Assembly: GCF_946848805.1 (NCBI RefSeq)
Contig: NZ_CAMPFU010000002.1
Coordinates: 84,501 to 148,500 of the forward strand
Length of the DNA: 64,000 nucleotides
Direction: 5' to 3'
From: Deinococcus sp. Marseille-Q6407
Lineage (GTDB): Bacteria; Deinococcota; Deinococci; Deinococcales; Deinococcaceae
The notes below the pieces were generated by a model that was not told where the DNA came from, did not search any database, and saw only the letters and a list, made by a program, of their open reading frames with translations. Shown here piece by piece: positions 18,332-27,128 of this stretch. The stretch's first letter is position 1, and each line of letters opens with the position of its first letter. The position numbers were made by a program, and so were the translations under genes.

Positions 18332-19288
18332 TCAGGGAAGGGGCGTTTCCCGCAGAATGTCGCGGATGATTTCGGCCGCCGGGCGCGGGCCTGCCGGGGG
18401 CAAGCGGTGCCCGGCCAGGGCAGGGAAGACCGCCTGCACATCCTCGGGCAGCACCATGGTCCGGCCCTGTAGATACGCCCAGGCCCGGCTGACCGCCAGC
18501 AACGCCAGCAGCGCGCGGGGGCTCAGTCCGGCTTCCAGGTCAGGATGGTGGCGGGTCGCGGCGGCCAGCAGCTGCAGGTAGTCCAGCAGCGCGCCCGAAA
18601 CATGCACCTGATCGGCTTCGGCCTGCGCGGTCAGCAGTGTGGCGGCGTCCATCGCGGCCGGCAGGTCACGCACCACCTGGCCCCGGCCGCCGGTCTCCAG
18701 CAGTTCGCGTTCGGCGCGGGCGTCGGGGTAGCCCAGGGTCACGGTCAGCAGAAAGCGGTCCAGCTGTGCCTCGGGCAGCGGCGAGGTGCCCACGAACGCC
18801 GCCGGGTTCTGGGTGGCGATCACGAAAAAAGGGCTGGGCAGCGGCCGGCTGACCCCGCCTTCGGACACCTGCCGCTCTTCCATGGCTTCCAGCAGGGCGC
18901 CCTGAGTCTTGGGGGTGGCACGGTTAATTTCGTCGGCCAGCAGCACCGAGGTGAAAATTGGTCCCGGATGAAAGCGGAATTCGCGCCGCTCGTTCTCCCA
19001 GATGCTGACGCCCAGCAGGTCGGCCGGCAGCAGGTCGGCCGTGAACTGCACCCGCCCGAAGTCCAGCCCCAGGGTGCGGGCAATGGCCCCGGCCAGGGTG
19101 GTTTTGCCTACGCCCGGCAGGTCCTCGATCAGGAGGTGGCCGCGCGCCAGAATGCAGGCCAGCGCCAGCCGCACCTGCTGAGGCTTGCCCAGAATGACCC
19201 GGTCCAGCTGCGCCAGGCTGCGGCGCAGGGCCTGCAGGGCGGGCGTGGCTGGGGCAGCGGAGGAAGCCGGCACAGACGGAAAAGACAT
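18332..19288 (-). CDS. MoxR family AAA+ ATPase
   Basis: The 318-residue protein has the Walker A motif LPGVGKTT (57-64), the MoxR-typical GPIFTSVLLADEINRA with Walker B, and the sensor stretch FFVIATQNP. MoxR ATPases act as chaperone-like partners of DUF58 and vWA or transglutaminase proteins, and here the DUF58-TgpA fusion follows at once. The frame stays open for 138 codons upstream, antisense to the neighbour. The start chosen is the ATG at 19286-19288, 7 nt after TAGCAT; the ATG at 19295-19297 overlaps that box. Confidence 0.9.
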   Translation of the reverse strand: MSFPSVPASSAAPATPALQALRRSLAQLDRVILGKPQQVRLALACILARGHLLIEDLPGVGKTTLAGAIARTLGLDFGRVQFTADLLPADLLGVSIWENERREFRFHPGPIFTSVLLADEINRATPKTQGALLEAMEERQVSEGGVSRPLPSPFFVIATQNPAAFVGTSPLPEAQLDRFLLTVTLGYPDARAERELLETGGRGQVVRDLPAAMDAATLLTAQAEADQVHVSGALLDYLQLLAAATRHHPDLEAGLSPRALLALLAVSRAWAYLQGRTMVLPEDVQAVFPALAGHRLPPAGPRPAAEIIRDILRETPLP

Positions 19289-19295
19289 CCCGGCC

Positions 19296-19301
19296 ATGCT
19301 A
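19296..19301 (-). promoter_or_regulatory. Leaderless -10 box TAGCAT
   Basis: TAGCAT on the minus strand lies 7 nt before the MoxR ATG at 19288. The last two bases of the box form part of a decoy ATG. Confidence 0.65.
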
Positions 19302-19368
19302 GAGCCTGAACTCTGGCAGATTTCTTGTGCCGCCGTTGAGATAAGCCGGATGGCTCCGCAGCGGCCTC

Positions 19369-19374
19369 TAAGCT
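19369..19374 (+). promoter_or_regulatory. Leaderless -10 box TAAGCT
   Basis: TAAGCT lies 7 nt before the ATG at 19382. Confidence 0.6.
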
Positions 19375-19381
19375 GGGGCCT

Positions 19382-19660
19382 ATGGAATTTCAAGAGAACC
19401 AGCCGCTGACCCTGACCTTCGTTTTCGGCCCGGAAGAACACACCCTGGCCGGCCGGATGGTGCGCCTGCCGGAAGGCGCGCCGGCGCAGAGCAGCCAGGG
19501 CATCGAAATTGAAGGTGTGGTGCTGGAATACGTGACCGACGAGGTGCCACACGGCCTGCGCGCCTTCGACGACGACAGCAAGCGCAAACTCGACGAACTG
19601 CGCCAGCGCTTCAAGCTGATGTCGCAGGCTCAGGTGGTGCCGTTCGAACTGCGCCAGTAA
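19382..19660 (+). CDS. Small cytosolic hypothetical protein
   Basis: The 92-residue product begins with a beta-rich half (LTLTFVFGPEEHTLAGRMVRLPEG) and ends with a charged helix (DDDSKRKLDELRQRFKLM). The beta pattern loosely recalls PilZ-like barrels, but the diagnostic RxxxR and D/NxSxxG motifs are absent, so no family is claimed. It is transcribed divergently from the MoxR operon from a TAAGCT box and ends in a bidirectional terminator. Confidence 0.7.
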   Translation: MEFQENQPLTLTFVFGPEEHTLAGRMVRLPEGAPAQSSQGIEIEGVVLEYVTDEVPHGLRAFDDDSKRKLDELRQRFKLMSQAQVVPFELRQ

Positions 19661-19700
19661 ATGAACGCCTGTGGGCTGCTTCCTTTGGCAGATATCCACC

Positions 19701-19737
19701 AAAAAAAGCTCCCCAGGACTTCCTGGGGAGCTTTTTT
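19701..19737. terminator. Bidirectional intrinsic terminator
   Basis: An A-run, a perfect stem (AGCTCCCCAGGA with TCCTGGGGAGCT, loop CT) and a T-run form a classical terminator in both directions, between the convergent genes at 19382-19660 and 19763-20641. Confidence 0.95.
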
Positions 19738-19762
19738 GTTGAGGTGCTTGTTAGCTGCTCGC

Positions 19763-20641
19763 TCAGCCGCCGACCACTTCGCCGCCGTTGGGGTGCAGCA
19801 CCTGTCCGGTGATATAGCTGGAATCGTCCGAAGCCAGGAACACGAAGCAGGTCGCCACTTCGGCCGGCTGGCCGGGGCGCTTCATTGGCACTTCCTGACC
19901 GAACTCGGCCACCTTGTCTTCCGAGAAAGTGGCAGGAATCAGCGGCGTCCAGATCGGGCCGGGAGCCACGCCGTTGACGCGAATGCCCTTCTCGGCCAGC
20001 TGACCGGCCAGCGAACGGGTCAGGCCCAGGATGGCGCCCTTGGTGCTGGCGTAGTCCACCAGGGTGGGGCTACCCCGGTAGGTGGTTACCGAGGTGGTGT
20101 TCACGATTGCGTCGCCTTCCTTAAGGTGGGGCAGGGCGGCGCGGGCCAGGTAAAAGTAGCCATAGAAGTTGGTTTCCATGGTCTTGTGCAGCTGTTCGTC
20201 GTCAATGTCGGTCAGGCTGTCCTGGGGGTACTGCACACCGGCGTTGTTAACCAGCACGTTCAGGCCGCCCAGTTCCTTGACAGTCTGTTCTACGGCACTC
20301 TTGCAGAATTCCGAGTCGCGTACGTCGCCGGCAAGCTTGAGCACCCGGCGGCCTTCGGCTTCTACCAGCGCAGCCGTCTTGTCGGCGTCCTGGTCTTCGT
20401 TCAGGTAGATAAAGGCCACGTCGGCGCCTTCACGGGCAAAATGCACTGCCACAGCGCGGCCAATGCCCGAGTCACCGCCCGAGATCAGGGCCACTTTGCC
20501 TTTCAGCTTGTCGGCACCCTTGTAGCCTTCTTTGATGTACACCGGCTTGGGGTCCATCTGCTCTTCGATGCCGGGCTGCTGGGGCTGCACCTGGCCGGGC
20601 ACCTTGTCGGGGAAGTTCTGGGTCTTATCGACTTCACTCAT
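19763..20641 (-). CDS. SDR family oxidoreductase
   Basis: The 292-residue short-chain dehydrogenase has the NAD(P) motif GGDSGIGRA, the NNAG motif and the catalytic YASTK pair with its upstream Ser. An N-terminal tail of about 45 residues rich in Gln and Pro precedes the Rossmann fold, as in the general-stress YghA/YdaD-like group; substrates of that group are uncertain. The start is the ATG at 20639-20641, preceded by CAGACT and a 7-nt gap. The longer frame upstream overlaps the next gene and is rejected. Confidence 0.88.
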   Translation of the reverse strand: MSEVDKTQNFPDKVPGQVQPQQPGIEEQMDPKPVYIKEGYKGADKLKGKVALISGGDSGIGRAVAVHFAREGADVAFIYLNEDQDADKTAALVEAEGRRVLKLAGDVRDSEFCKSAVEQTVKELGGLNVLVNNAGVQYPQDSLTDIDDEQLHKTMETNFYGYFYLARAALPHLKEGDAIVNTTSVTTYRGSPTLVDYASTKGAILGLTRSLAGQLAEKGIRVNGVAPGPIWTPLIPATFSEDKVAEFGQEVPMKRPGQPAEVATCFVFLASDDSSYITGQVLHPNGGEVVGG

Positions 20642-20648
20642 AGCAGGC

Positions 20649-20654
20649 AGTCTG
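20649..20654 (-). promoter_or_regulatory. Possible leaderless -10 box CAGACT
   Basis: CAGACT lies 7 nt before the SDR gene's ATG. It matches the local box TAGACT except for the first base. Confidence 0.35.
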
Positions 20655-20705
20655 CCACCTGCCTTGGGGGCTAAACAGGCAATTTTTCTGCATATGGACG
20701 CTGTC

Positions 20706-21278
20706 TCAAGGTTTGGTTGCGGCCAGCTTAAGGGATTCGCCCAGCTTCCGTTCCCTATGAGGCTCTGGGGCCACATAAACATAAACACTGGGATATTCAC
20801 TGCCCCACAGCCGGTGCCCGGTGTACCTGGCTGTGTGCCGCCAGCCCAGCCGTTCATACAGGCGAATGCCCCGGTGTGATTCGGCATAAACCTCCAGCGC
20901 GGGAATGGAGCCGCGTTTACGTGCAGCGCCGGTAGCCTCCTGCAACAGCCTACGCGCCGCGCCTTACCCCGCGGCGTCCGGGTGGACGAACAGCCTTGAG
21001 ACGAGCGCCAATGACTCAGCGGGATGACCGGTCAGCTGCTCCCAGGACCGCCCGGGGCTGTTCTGGGCCCGGCGCAACAGGACCTGCCCCGACACCGCGC
21101 CGCCTAGTTCGGCCACCCAGGCACCCCCGCCTGGCGGGGCAATAAAGGCGGCAGGGTGCTGCGGCCAGTTGGCCGGGTAGCCAAACTGCTGGTGAACCTC
21201 CCACAGCACCTTTTCCAGCGTGGGCAAGTCTTCCTGGCAGCGCTGGCGGACAGTGAGAGGGCAGTCAGGAGAGGTCAT
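20706..21278 (-). pseudogene. GNAT acetyltransferase interrupted by one in-frame TAA
   Basis: Two halves of a GNAT N-acetyltransferase lie in the same frame, separated only by a TAA at 20964-20966. The first 104 codons end with SRLFVHPDAAG, and after the stop the frame continues with GAARRLLQEA and the C-terminal motif YERLGWRHTARYTG. The stop falls in the acetyl-CoA-binding loop (R/Q-x-x-G-x-G/A), where a basic or polar residue is expected. Read through, the protein would be 190 residues, a normal length. The promoter box TAAGCT, 7 nt before the ATG, is intact. Most likely a recent nonsense mutation; a sequencing error is the alternative. Confidence 0.8.
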
Positions 21279-21285
21279 GTCGTTC

Positions 21286-21291
21286 AGCTTA
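21286..21291 (-). promoter_or_regulatory. Leaderless -10 box TAAGCT
   Basis: TAAGCT on the minus strand lies 7 nt before the ATG of the interrupted GNAT gene. Confidence 0.55.
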
Positions 21292-21303
21292 GTGCGGCGG
21301 CGC

Positions 21304-21309
21304 TAGCCT
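21304..21309 (+). promoter_or_regulatory. Leaderless -10 box TAGCCT
   Basis: TAGCCT lies 7 nt before the ATG at 21317. It is divergent from the GNAT promoter 12 bases away. Confidence 0.6.
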
Positions 21310-21316
21310 GATACCC

Positions 21317-21526
21317 ATGAGCCGCCGTGGAACCCAAGTCGTCACTGCCCTGCTGGGTCTTATTATGCTGCTCCTGCTAGGCATGGGAGCCATGAGCCAG
21401 CGCCTGAACCGCCTGCTGGAAGAGCGCCCAGCTGTGGCTGAATGCTTGAAAGCGGGCGGCACAGCCGGGCAATGCCGGGACGCTTCGGGGGTGGCCGCTG
21501 GTCACGCTGCTGCGCCCTCGCCGTGA
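21317..21526 (+). CDS. Small single-pass membrane or secreted protein
   Basis: The 69-residue product has an Arg-rich start, one hydrophobic segment (VVTALLGLIMLLLLGMGAM) and a short tail with two cysteines and Ala/Pro-rich end. It could be a signal-anchor protein or a small secreted peptide. TAGCCT lies 7 nt before the ATG, which supports the gene. It ends one base before the convergent ASCH gene. Function unknown. Confidence 0.55.
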   Translation: MSRRGTQVVTALLGLIMLLLLGMGAMSQRLNRLLEERPAVAECLKAGGTAGQCRDASGVAAGHAAAPSP

Positions 21527-21527
21527 A

Positions 21528-21842
21528 TCAGTCCAGCCGGAAATGCACCACCTTCACCTGAGCGTCTACTGGCAACTCCGGATAGTGGAAGCGCAGCCGC
21601 TCCAGCAGCTCTGCCCGGTCCTGAAAGCCGTCTGCCTGGGCTTGCGCGTCGGTCAGGGCCGCCAGGGGAAAGGGTTCCAGCCGGGTGATGTGGGCCGGCC
21701 AGCCCTGCGGGTCATCCCCAAAGCGCAGCAGCACCGGGCCAACCTCCACCGCCTCGCCCCAGCGAATAGTGGTCTGCTTGCGCCCGGACTGCACCGCCGC
21801 CCGGTATTCCGGGTGGAAGTGCAGCTGGGGCAGAGGCGTCAC
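21528..21842 (-). CDS. ASCH domain protein
   Basis: The 104-residue protein is essentially one ASCH domain, a PUA-like fold thought to bind RNA. The diagnostic GRKQTTIRWG (GxKxxTxR) lies near the N-terminus, and the FPLAALTDAQAQADGF region follows as in the family. The start is a GTG at 21840-21842, preceded by a purine-rich AAAGGGAACGGGGG. It lies 16 bases after the glgX stop on the same strand, so the two are probably cotranscribed, although a functional link is not evident. Confidence 0.8.
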   Translation of the reverse strand: MTPLPQLHFHPEYRAAVQSGRKQTTIRWGEAVEVGPVLLRFGDDPQGWPAHITRLEPFPLAALTDAQAQADGFQDRAELLERLRFHYPELPVDAQVKVVHFRLD

Positions 21843-21858
21843 AGCGCCCCCGTTCCCT

Positions 21859-23988
21859 TTACTCGGCCGCGCAGCTGAAAATCTTGATGCTGCGGGCAGT
21901 CAGCTGGGTGTCCTGGTCGGCGGTGATTTCTTCCTGTGCCTGATCGTTGGCAGTGTCCAGCAGCAGCTTCCAGGCGTTGCAGGTCACGCCCAGACCCTTG
22001 TCCTGGAAGCTGGGCAGGGTAAAGGGAAGGTTCACGTGCGAGGCGTTCAGCAGCACCAGCAGGTGATCGCGCTTTTCGCCTTCTTCTTCGCTCTCGCCGC
22101 CGTACAGGAACAGCCCGATGCTCTTGGTCTGTGGGTTCTGCCAGTCCTCATCGTTCAGCTCGGCGCCGTCAAAGCGCAGCCACAGGATGTGCGGGATTTC
22201 CTCGCCTTCCTCGCGGCGGCCGGTGAAGAACCGCTCGCGCCGGAAGGAGGGATGCTGCTGGCGCAGGCCGATCAGCCGGCGGGTAAAGGCCAGCAGGTCG
22301 CCGTCCATATTGTCCCAGTCGTACCAGTTGATGGCGTTGTCCTGCGCGTAGGTGTTGTTGTTGCCGCCCTTGGTGCGCCCGAATTCGTCGCCGCCCAGAA
22401 TCATCGGCACGCCCTGCGAAATCAGCAGGGTGGTCAGCAGGTTGCGCTGCTGCTTGTGGCGCGCCTGCAGCACTTCGGCGTCGTCGGTGTCGCCCTCGGC
22501 GCCCATGTTCCACGAGAGGTTGTTGCCGTGGCCATCGCGGTTTTCTTCACCGTTGGCTTCGTTGTGCTTGTCGTTGTAGCTGACTACGTCGCGCAGGGTA
22601 AAGCCGTCGTGCGCGGTTACGAAGTTGATGCCGGCCTGCGGGTGCCGGTGCGCCGCGCCGTAGATATCGCTGCTGCCGGTCAGGCGGGTGCCCATCTCGG
22701 CCACCAGGCCCTCGTCACCTTTCCAGAAGCCGCGCACCGTATCGCGGTAGCGGTCGTTCCATTCGGCCCAGGGCGGCGGGAAGTTGCCCACCTGATAGCC
22801 GCCCAGACCCACATCCCACGGCTCGGCAATCAGCTTGAGGCGGCTGAGGACCGGGTCGGCCTGCACACCGGCCAGGAAGTTGGAGTTGCGGTCAAAGCCC
22901 TGTTCGCCGCGCGCCAGGGTCGAGGCCAGGTCGAAGCGGAAACCGTCCACCCCCAGCGCCGCCCAGTGCCGCATCGAATCCAGCACCATCTGCACGGTGC
23001 GGCGGTGTGTCATCCGCAGCGAGTTGCCAGTGCCGGTAAAGTCGAAGTACTCGCCCATGTTCTCCTGGCTGAGCCAGTAGTAGGTGGAGTTGGCCAGGCC
23101 CCGCCAGCTGAGTAGGGGTCCACCCTTGCCGCCCTCGGCGGTGTGGTTGTACACCACGTCCAGAATCACTTCTAGGCCGGCGTCGTGCAGCGTCTGCACC
23201 ATGTCGCGGAATTCCTGTTCGGTGTCCTGGGGCCGGCCGGCGCGGGCGGCGGCGCTGTAGCGGGACTCCGGTGCAAAGTAACTCAGGGTGGAGTAGCCCC
23301 AGTAGTTGTGCAGGTCCTTGTTGCGCAGGAAAGGATTGTCGGCGTGGGCGTGGACCGGCAGCAGCTCCACCGCCGTGATGCCCAGGTCCTTGAGGTAACT
23401 GACCACCGGCTCGGAGGCCAGGCCGGCGTAGGTGCCGCGCAGTTCCTCGGGCACGTCCGGGTGGGTCATGGTAATGCCGCGCACGTGGGTTTCGTAAATT
23501 ACGGTGTGGTTCCAGGGCACCTGGGGCTTGTCTTCCAGCGCCACCTCTTCGGCATTGTCCAGCACGATGCCCCAGGGCGCCTGCAGCGAGGCGACCACGC
23601 CGTCGTCGTTAAGGACGGGCTCGTCGGGGCCCAGCAGTGCGCGGGCGTAGGGGTCCAGCAGCCGCACTTCCGGCTGGGCATAGACACCGTTGTCCGGGTC
23701 GTGGGGGCCGTGGACGCGGTAGCCGTAGCCCTGGCCCACGCCGCTGCTGTACGGGTGGTCATCCGGCAAAAAGCCGTGCCAGACATTGCCGGTGCGCTCG
23801 GGCAGGTCCACGCAGCGCTCGCCGTCGCCGGTCAGCAGGCACAGCTCAATCCGCTCGGCTTCGGGGGCATAGACGGCAAAATTGGTGCCGCCCTCTTCGC
23901 GGGTCGCGCCCAGGGGCTGCGGCTGGCCCAGAGACAGGGCGGCTATGGTCTCGGAAGATGCGGTGTCGGAAGATACAGAGTTGGTCAT
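21859..23988 (-). CDS. glgX: Glycogen debranching enzyme (isoamylase type)
   Basis: The 709-residue GH13 protein hydrolyses alpha-1,6 branches of glycogen or limit dextrins. It has an N-terminal CBM48-like domain ([17 protein letters not shown]), then the barrel with VVYNHTAEG, the nucleophile D353 (GFRFDLAS), the acid/base E389 (EPWDVG) and D461 (AHDGFTL). Length fits GlgX/TreX. The ATG at 23986-23988 has no good Shine-Dalgarno; TAAATA 6 nt upstream is a weak leaderless candidate. No other glycogen gene is adjacent; an ASCH gene follows. Confidence 0.92.
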   Translation of the reverse strand: MTNSVSSDTASSETIAALSLGQPQPLGATREEGGTNFAVYAPEAERIELCLLTGDGERCVDLPERTGNVWHGFLPDDHPYSSGVGQGYGYRVHGPHDPDNGVYAQPEVRLLDPYARALLGPDEPVLNDDGVVASLQAPWGIVLDNAEEVALEDKPQVPWNHTVIYETHVRGITMTHPDVPEELRGTYAGLASEPVVSYLKDLGITAVELLPVHAHADNPFLRNKDLHNYWGYSTLSYFAPESRYSAAARAGRPQDTEQEFRDMVQTLHDAGLEVILDVVYNHTAEGGKGGPLLSWRGLANSTYYWLSQENMGEYFDFTGTGNSLRMTHRRTVQMVLDSMRHWAALGVDGFRFDLASTLARGEQGFDRNSNFLAGVQADPVLSRLKLIAEPWDVGLGGYQVGNFPPPWAEWNDRYRDTVRGFWKGDEGLVAEMGTRLTGSSDIYGAAHRHPQAGINFVTAHDGFTLRDVVSYNDKHNEANGEENRDGHGNNLSWNMGAEGDTDDAEVLQARHKQQRNLLTTLLISQGVPMILGGDEFGRTKGGNNNTYAQDNAINWYDWDNMDGDLLAFTRRLIGLRQQHPSFRRERFFTGRREEGEEIPHILWLRFDGAELNDEDWQNPQTKSIGLFLYGGESEEEGEKRDHLLVLLNASHVNLPFTLPSFQDKGLGVTCNAWKLLLDTANDQAQEEITADQDTQLTARSIKIFSCAAE

Positions 23989-24254
23989 GGGTTTTATTTA
24001 CCTGTGAGGGGTTGACTCTAGAAAAATCTGAGGACGGGCAGAGCGTGGCTGAGCCCAGGCGGGGAAGAAGGCGGCAAACGGGGCCGCCGCCTTTCAGAAG
24101 GCAGCCGCGGCGGCTTTGCAGTCGGCGCGGCGCGGTCAGATTCACAGAGTAAGGCGCAGAAGGCCAGGTGGAATGAAGTGGGCTTTTAACATTCGGTGGA
24201 AATTGAGCCAGGGCAGAGCCGGAAGCCTGGGCGCTGCTCTGGCCCGGACGCCCC
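23989..24254. other. Intergenic region upstream of glgX
   Basis: This 266-base stretch contains a GC-rich hairpin (GCCGCC at 24084-24089 with GGCGGC at 24109-24114), a possible weak terminator for the minus-strand gene at 24255-24899, and the presumed glgX promoter. No ORF with support was found. Confidence 0.4.
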
Positions 24255-24899
24255 TCAGAAATCCAGCCGGCTGGCGCGGCCTCGCCCGCTCTGAATGGCG
24301 GCCAGCCGCTCGGGGGTCCACAGCTCGTAGTCGTACATCGGGTACTGGCGCTTGAAGCGGCCGATCTTGTCCCACACCTCGCGCGACTCGTGCGGCACCA
24401 CCAGAATCAAGCGAATCACGGTGTCCTCGGCGTCGTAGATATAAAAGTCGAAGTGCAGGGTCTGCTCGTGGCCCTTGTCGGTAAAGATGGGAAAGGAAAA
24501 GGGCCGGTAGCGCCAGTGCTTGTCCCGCTCGCTGAGAATCTGCGCGGCGACCCGGCGCAGCTTGGAGTCGGGGAAGGTGTGCTTGACGCCGTCGCGGTCA
24601 CGGAAGGTGGCCGTTTCGGGTGGGGCGTCCAGCTGCACCTGCCGCAGCTGGGGCAGGCGTTTCTGGGGTCCTTCTGCCGGCTTCTGTACTCTGGGGGCGG
24701 CTTTGCGCTGGGTGCCGCGCTGGAAAGTTTCGCCTTCTTGCAGGCGCTCGGTGCTGCCGCGGCTGCTGCCCGCGCCGGTCCGCGCCGGCGGCAGGGCGTC
24801 GCGGGTCACGCCGCCCCGGCCCTGGGCGCGGCTGCCGGTGGCGCCTTTGCCCCGGATGTAACGCCCACCCTGTTTCTTGGATTTGCTGCTGTTGGTCAT
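24255..24899 (-). CDS. Hypothetical protein with basic disordered N-terminus
   Basis: The 214-residue protein has an N-terminal half rich in Lys, Arg, Gly and Gln, probably disordered and possibly nucleic-acid binding, followed by a folded region of about 120 residues with conserved-looking aromatic and acidic positions ([40 protein letters not shown]). No family is recognised. The ATG at 24897-24899 is chosen because TATGCT lies 7 nt upstream; the ATG five codons earlier lies inside that box. Confidence 0.7.
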   Translation of the reverse strand: MTNSSKSKKQGGRYIRGKGATGSRAQGRGGVTRDALPPARTGAGSSRGSTERLQEGETFQRGTQRKAAPRVQKPAEGPQKRLPQLRQVQLDAPPETATFRDRDGVKHTFPDSKLRRVAAQILSERDKHWRYRPFSFPIFTDKGHEQTLHFDFYIYDAEDTVIRLILVVPHESREVWDKIGRFKRQYPMYDYELWTPERLAAIQSGRGRASRLDF

Positions 24900-24906
24900 G
24901 CCCGGC

Positions 24907-24912
24907 AGCATA
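24907..24912 (-). promoter_or_regulatory. Leaderless -10 box TATGCT
   Basis: TATGCT on the minus strand lies 7 nt before the ATG at 24899 and contains a decoy ATG. Confidence 0.6.
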
Positions 24913-24957
24913 GCGTGAGGAACGCGGAGAGACTGTTGCCGCGCGGGGGAGGCCGCT

Positions 24958-24963
24958 TAAAAT
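24958..24963 (+). promoter_or_regulatory. Leaderless -10 box TAAAAT
   Basis: TAAAAT lies 8 nt before the ATG at 24972. Confidence 0.55.
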
Positions 24964-24971
24964 AGGCAGGC

Positions 24972-25322
24972 ATGAACCGCTCACCGGACCTTCCTTTTAC
25001 GGCGCTGTTTGGCGGACTGGGGGCCTTCTGCGCCCTGCGGACCGCCTCCGACCTGATTCTGCTGCCGTACCCGTTGGCGCTGGCGGCGTGGTTGCTGGGC
25101 GTGGCCGCGCTGGTGTGGGGCGCTCTGCGCCAGCAGCGGGCCGGGCTGGTGCTGGGCTGGCTGGGCCTGACCCTGCTCTCGGGCGTGCTGGGCGGTTATG
25201 TGGCCGATGAACTGGGCCGGGCCGGGAATGCCTTCCCCGAGCTGCTGAGCTTGCTGCTGGGATTGCTGGGATGGACCGCTTTGGCCCTGCGGCCCGCAAA
25301 GTTGGCCGCCCGCAGGCCATGA
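24972..25322 (+). CDS. Small integral membrane protein
   Basis: The 116-residue product has about four predicted membrane segments and short polar loops, and no recognised family. TAAAAT lies 8 nt before its ATG. Its stop overlaps the start of the next gene (ATGA at 25319-25322), so the two are translationally coupled and probably act together at the membrane. Confidence 0.7.
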   Translation: MNRSPDLPFTALFGGLGAFCALRTASDLILLPYPLALAAWLLGVAALVWGALRQQRAGLVLGWLGLTLLSGVLGGYVADELGRAGNAFPELLSLLLGLLGWTALALRPAKLAARRP

Positions 25323-25702
25323 GCGCCGAGCAGAACGTGGACATTATCCGCATGGCGCAGCGGCTGGAGCGCCGGCTGGCGGAACGCGGCGCCCTGGGCC
25401 GGGGCCTGGGCGAATATGCCCGCTCACTGCGCGGGCAGCTGCCGGACGATGTGCTGCACGACATCATGAAAATCAACCGGGTTCGCAACGATCTGGTTCA
25501 CCGCAACATTGACCTACCGCTGAGCTCCAAGGACCGCGCCAGCCTAGAGGCCAGCTACGAGCGGGTGGTGGCTTACCTGGGCCGGGGCGACCTGAACGCC
25601 AGGGCGCGCCCCGGCCTGCGCGTCAGCCCCTGGGCGCTGGCGGGGGCTGCGTTGTTGCTGGCGCTGCTGGTCTGGCTGGCCCTCACACAGGGGCCGGTTT
25701 AG
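25319..25702 (+). CDS. Tail-anchored protein with HEPN-like RNxxxH motif
   Basis: The 127-residue protein is helical and charged, followed by one C-terminal membrane segment (about 103-123), suggesting a tail-anchored cytosolic domain. Residues 51-64 read KINRVRNDLVHRNI, and R56-N57-x3-H61 matches the RNxxxH core of HEPN and DUF4145-like domains, many of which are RNases. The catalytic role is inferred from the motif only. The ATG at 25319 overlaps the stop of the preceding membrane gene, which sets the start; a longer frame overlaps that gene and is rejected. Confidence 0.7.
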   Translation: MSAEQNVDIIRMAQRLERRLAERGALGRGLGEYARSLRGQLPDDVLHDIMKINRVRNDLVHRNIDLPLSSKDRASLEASYERVVAYLGRGDLNARARPGLRVSPWALAGAALLLALLVWLALTQGPV

Positions 25703-25730
25703 GCTGCTTCCCTGGCTGCGCCGCCGGGCT

Positions 25731-27029
25731 TTAGTCGGCCTGCCCGCGCAGGAGGTCCTCGAAGGTTTCCCGGCGCACCACCTCGCGCGCTTGTCCGTCC
25801 CGCACGAACACCACCGCCGGGCGCGGCATCTGGTTGTAGCGGCTGGACATCGAGTAGTGGTAAGCCCCGGTGCAGCTGACGGCCAGCAGGTCGCCGGGGC
25901 GCGGGCGCGGCAGCGGCTTGTCGCGGGCCACCACGTCGCCCGATTCACACAGCTTGCCGGCCACGGTGTAAAGGCCTTCCGGGGTGTCCTCCATGCGGTT
26001 GGCCAGCGCCACCTCATAGTCGGCGTCATATAGTGCGGTGCGGAGATGGTCGCTCATGCCGCCGTCCACCGAAAGATAGTTACGCACGCCGGGAATCTCC
26101 TTGACGGTGCCCACCTGATATAGCGTCCAGCCGGCTTCGCCCACCACGGCGCGGCCCGGTTCCAGCCACAGCTGTGGCAGCGGCAGGCCGTGCTCGGCAG
26201 CGCCGGCCCGCAGCGCCCCGGCAATCTCAGTCAGGGCATCTTCCAGGGGCTGGGGCTGGTCGGCGGCGGTGTAGCGAATGCCAAAGCCCCCGCCCACGTT
26301 CAGCACCTGCGCGGCGAAGCCGGTTTCGGCCCGCAGGACCGCCAGCCAGGCCAGCACCCGCGCCAGCGCCGCCCGGGTGCCCTCGGTGCCGAAAATCTGC
26401 GAGCCGATATGGAAATGAATGCCCAGCACCTCCAGATGTGGCGCGGCCAGCAGGGCGTGCAGGCCGGCGGTGGCCTGACCGTTTGCCAGCCCCAGGCCAA
26501 ATTTGCTGTCCTCGGCGCCGGTCTGAATAAACGAGTGGGTGTGGGCTTCCACCCCCGGCGTGACCCGCAGCAGGCAGCGCGCCCGGGCGCCGTGTTCACC
26601 GGCCAAGGCGTTCAGCCGCGCCACCTCGTCCAGGCTGTCTACCACGAAGCAGCCCACGCCGGCGTCCAGTGCCTGCCGCAGTTCGGCGTCCAGCTTGTTG
26701 TTGCCGTGCAGGTGAATCTGACCCGGGTCAAAGCCGGCACTCAGCGCTGTATACAGTTCGCCGCCCGACACCACGTCCAGCCCCATATGTTCCTCGGCCA
26801 TCAGCCGCACCAGCGCCCGGCAGAGAAACGCCTTGGACGCGTAAGACACCTGATAGTCCAGCCCGGTTGCCTGCAGGGTGCGGTGAAACCGCCGGCACTG
26901 CTCCCGGATCAGGGCCTCGTCATAGACGAACAGGGGGGTGCCGAATTGCTCCGCTAAGGCGGAAGCGGTGACACCCCCCTGTTCGAGTTCGCCGCCGGGG
27001 GCGATGCGTGCGCTGCCGCTGAGATGCAT
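25731..27029 (-). CDS. lysA: Diaminopimelate decarboxylase
   Basis: This PLP enzyme (alanine racemase-like fold) converts meso-diaminopimelate to L-lysine. The 432-residue protein shows the PLP lysine K66 (YASKAF), the HIGSQI and GGGFG phosphate-binding motifs, and the catalytic C361 in the CESGD motif that separates DAP decarboxylases from ornithine decarboxylases. The start is the ATG at 27027-27029, 6 nt after TACACT; a frame extending 27 codons upstream has no support. It is divergent from the SRA-HNH gene. Confidence 0.92.
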   Translation of the reverse strand: MHLSGSARIAPGGELEQGGVTASALAEQFGTPLFVYDEALIREQCRRFHRTLQATGLDYQVSYASKAFLCRALVRLMAEEHMGLDVVSGGELYTALSAGFDPGQIHLHGNNKLDAELRQALDAGVGCFVVDSLDEVARLNALAGEHGARARCLLRVTPGVEAHTHSFIQTGAEDSKFGLGLANGQATAGLHALLAAPHLEVLGIHFHIGSQIFGTEGTRAALARVLAWLAVLRAETGFAAQVLNVGGGFGIRYTAADQPQPLEDALTEIAGALRAGAAEHGLPLPQLWLEPGRAVVGEAGWTLYQVGTVKEIPGVRNYLSVDGGMSDHLRTALYDADYEVALANRMEDTPEGLYTVAGKLCESGDVVARDKPLPRPRPGDLLAVSCTGAYHYSMSSRYNQMPRPAVVFVRDGQAREVVRRETFEDLLRGQAD

Positions 27030-27035
27030 GGGGGC

Positions 27036-27041
27036 AGTGTA
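27036..27041 (-). promoter_or_regulatory. Leaderless -10 box TACACT
   Basis: TACACT on the minus strand lies 6 nt before the lysA ATG. Confidence 0.55.
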
Positions 27042-27128
27042 GTGCGGCGCCGGCTCTGGCGGGCGAGAGACGGCTGGGGCGCTGCGGGTCCATAGAAATA
27101 CAGCCGCCACCCTATGCCAGCATGTTTT

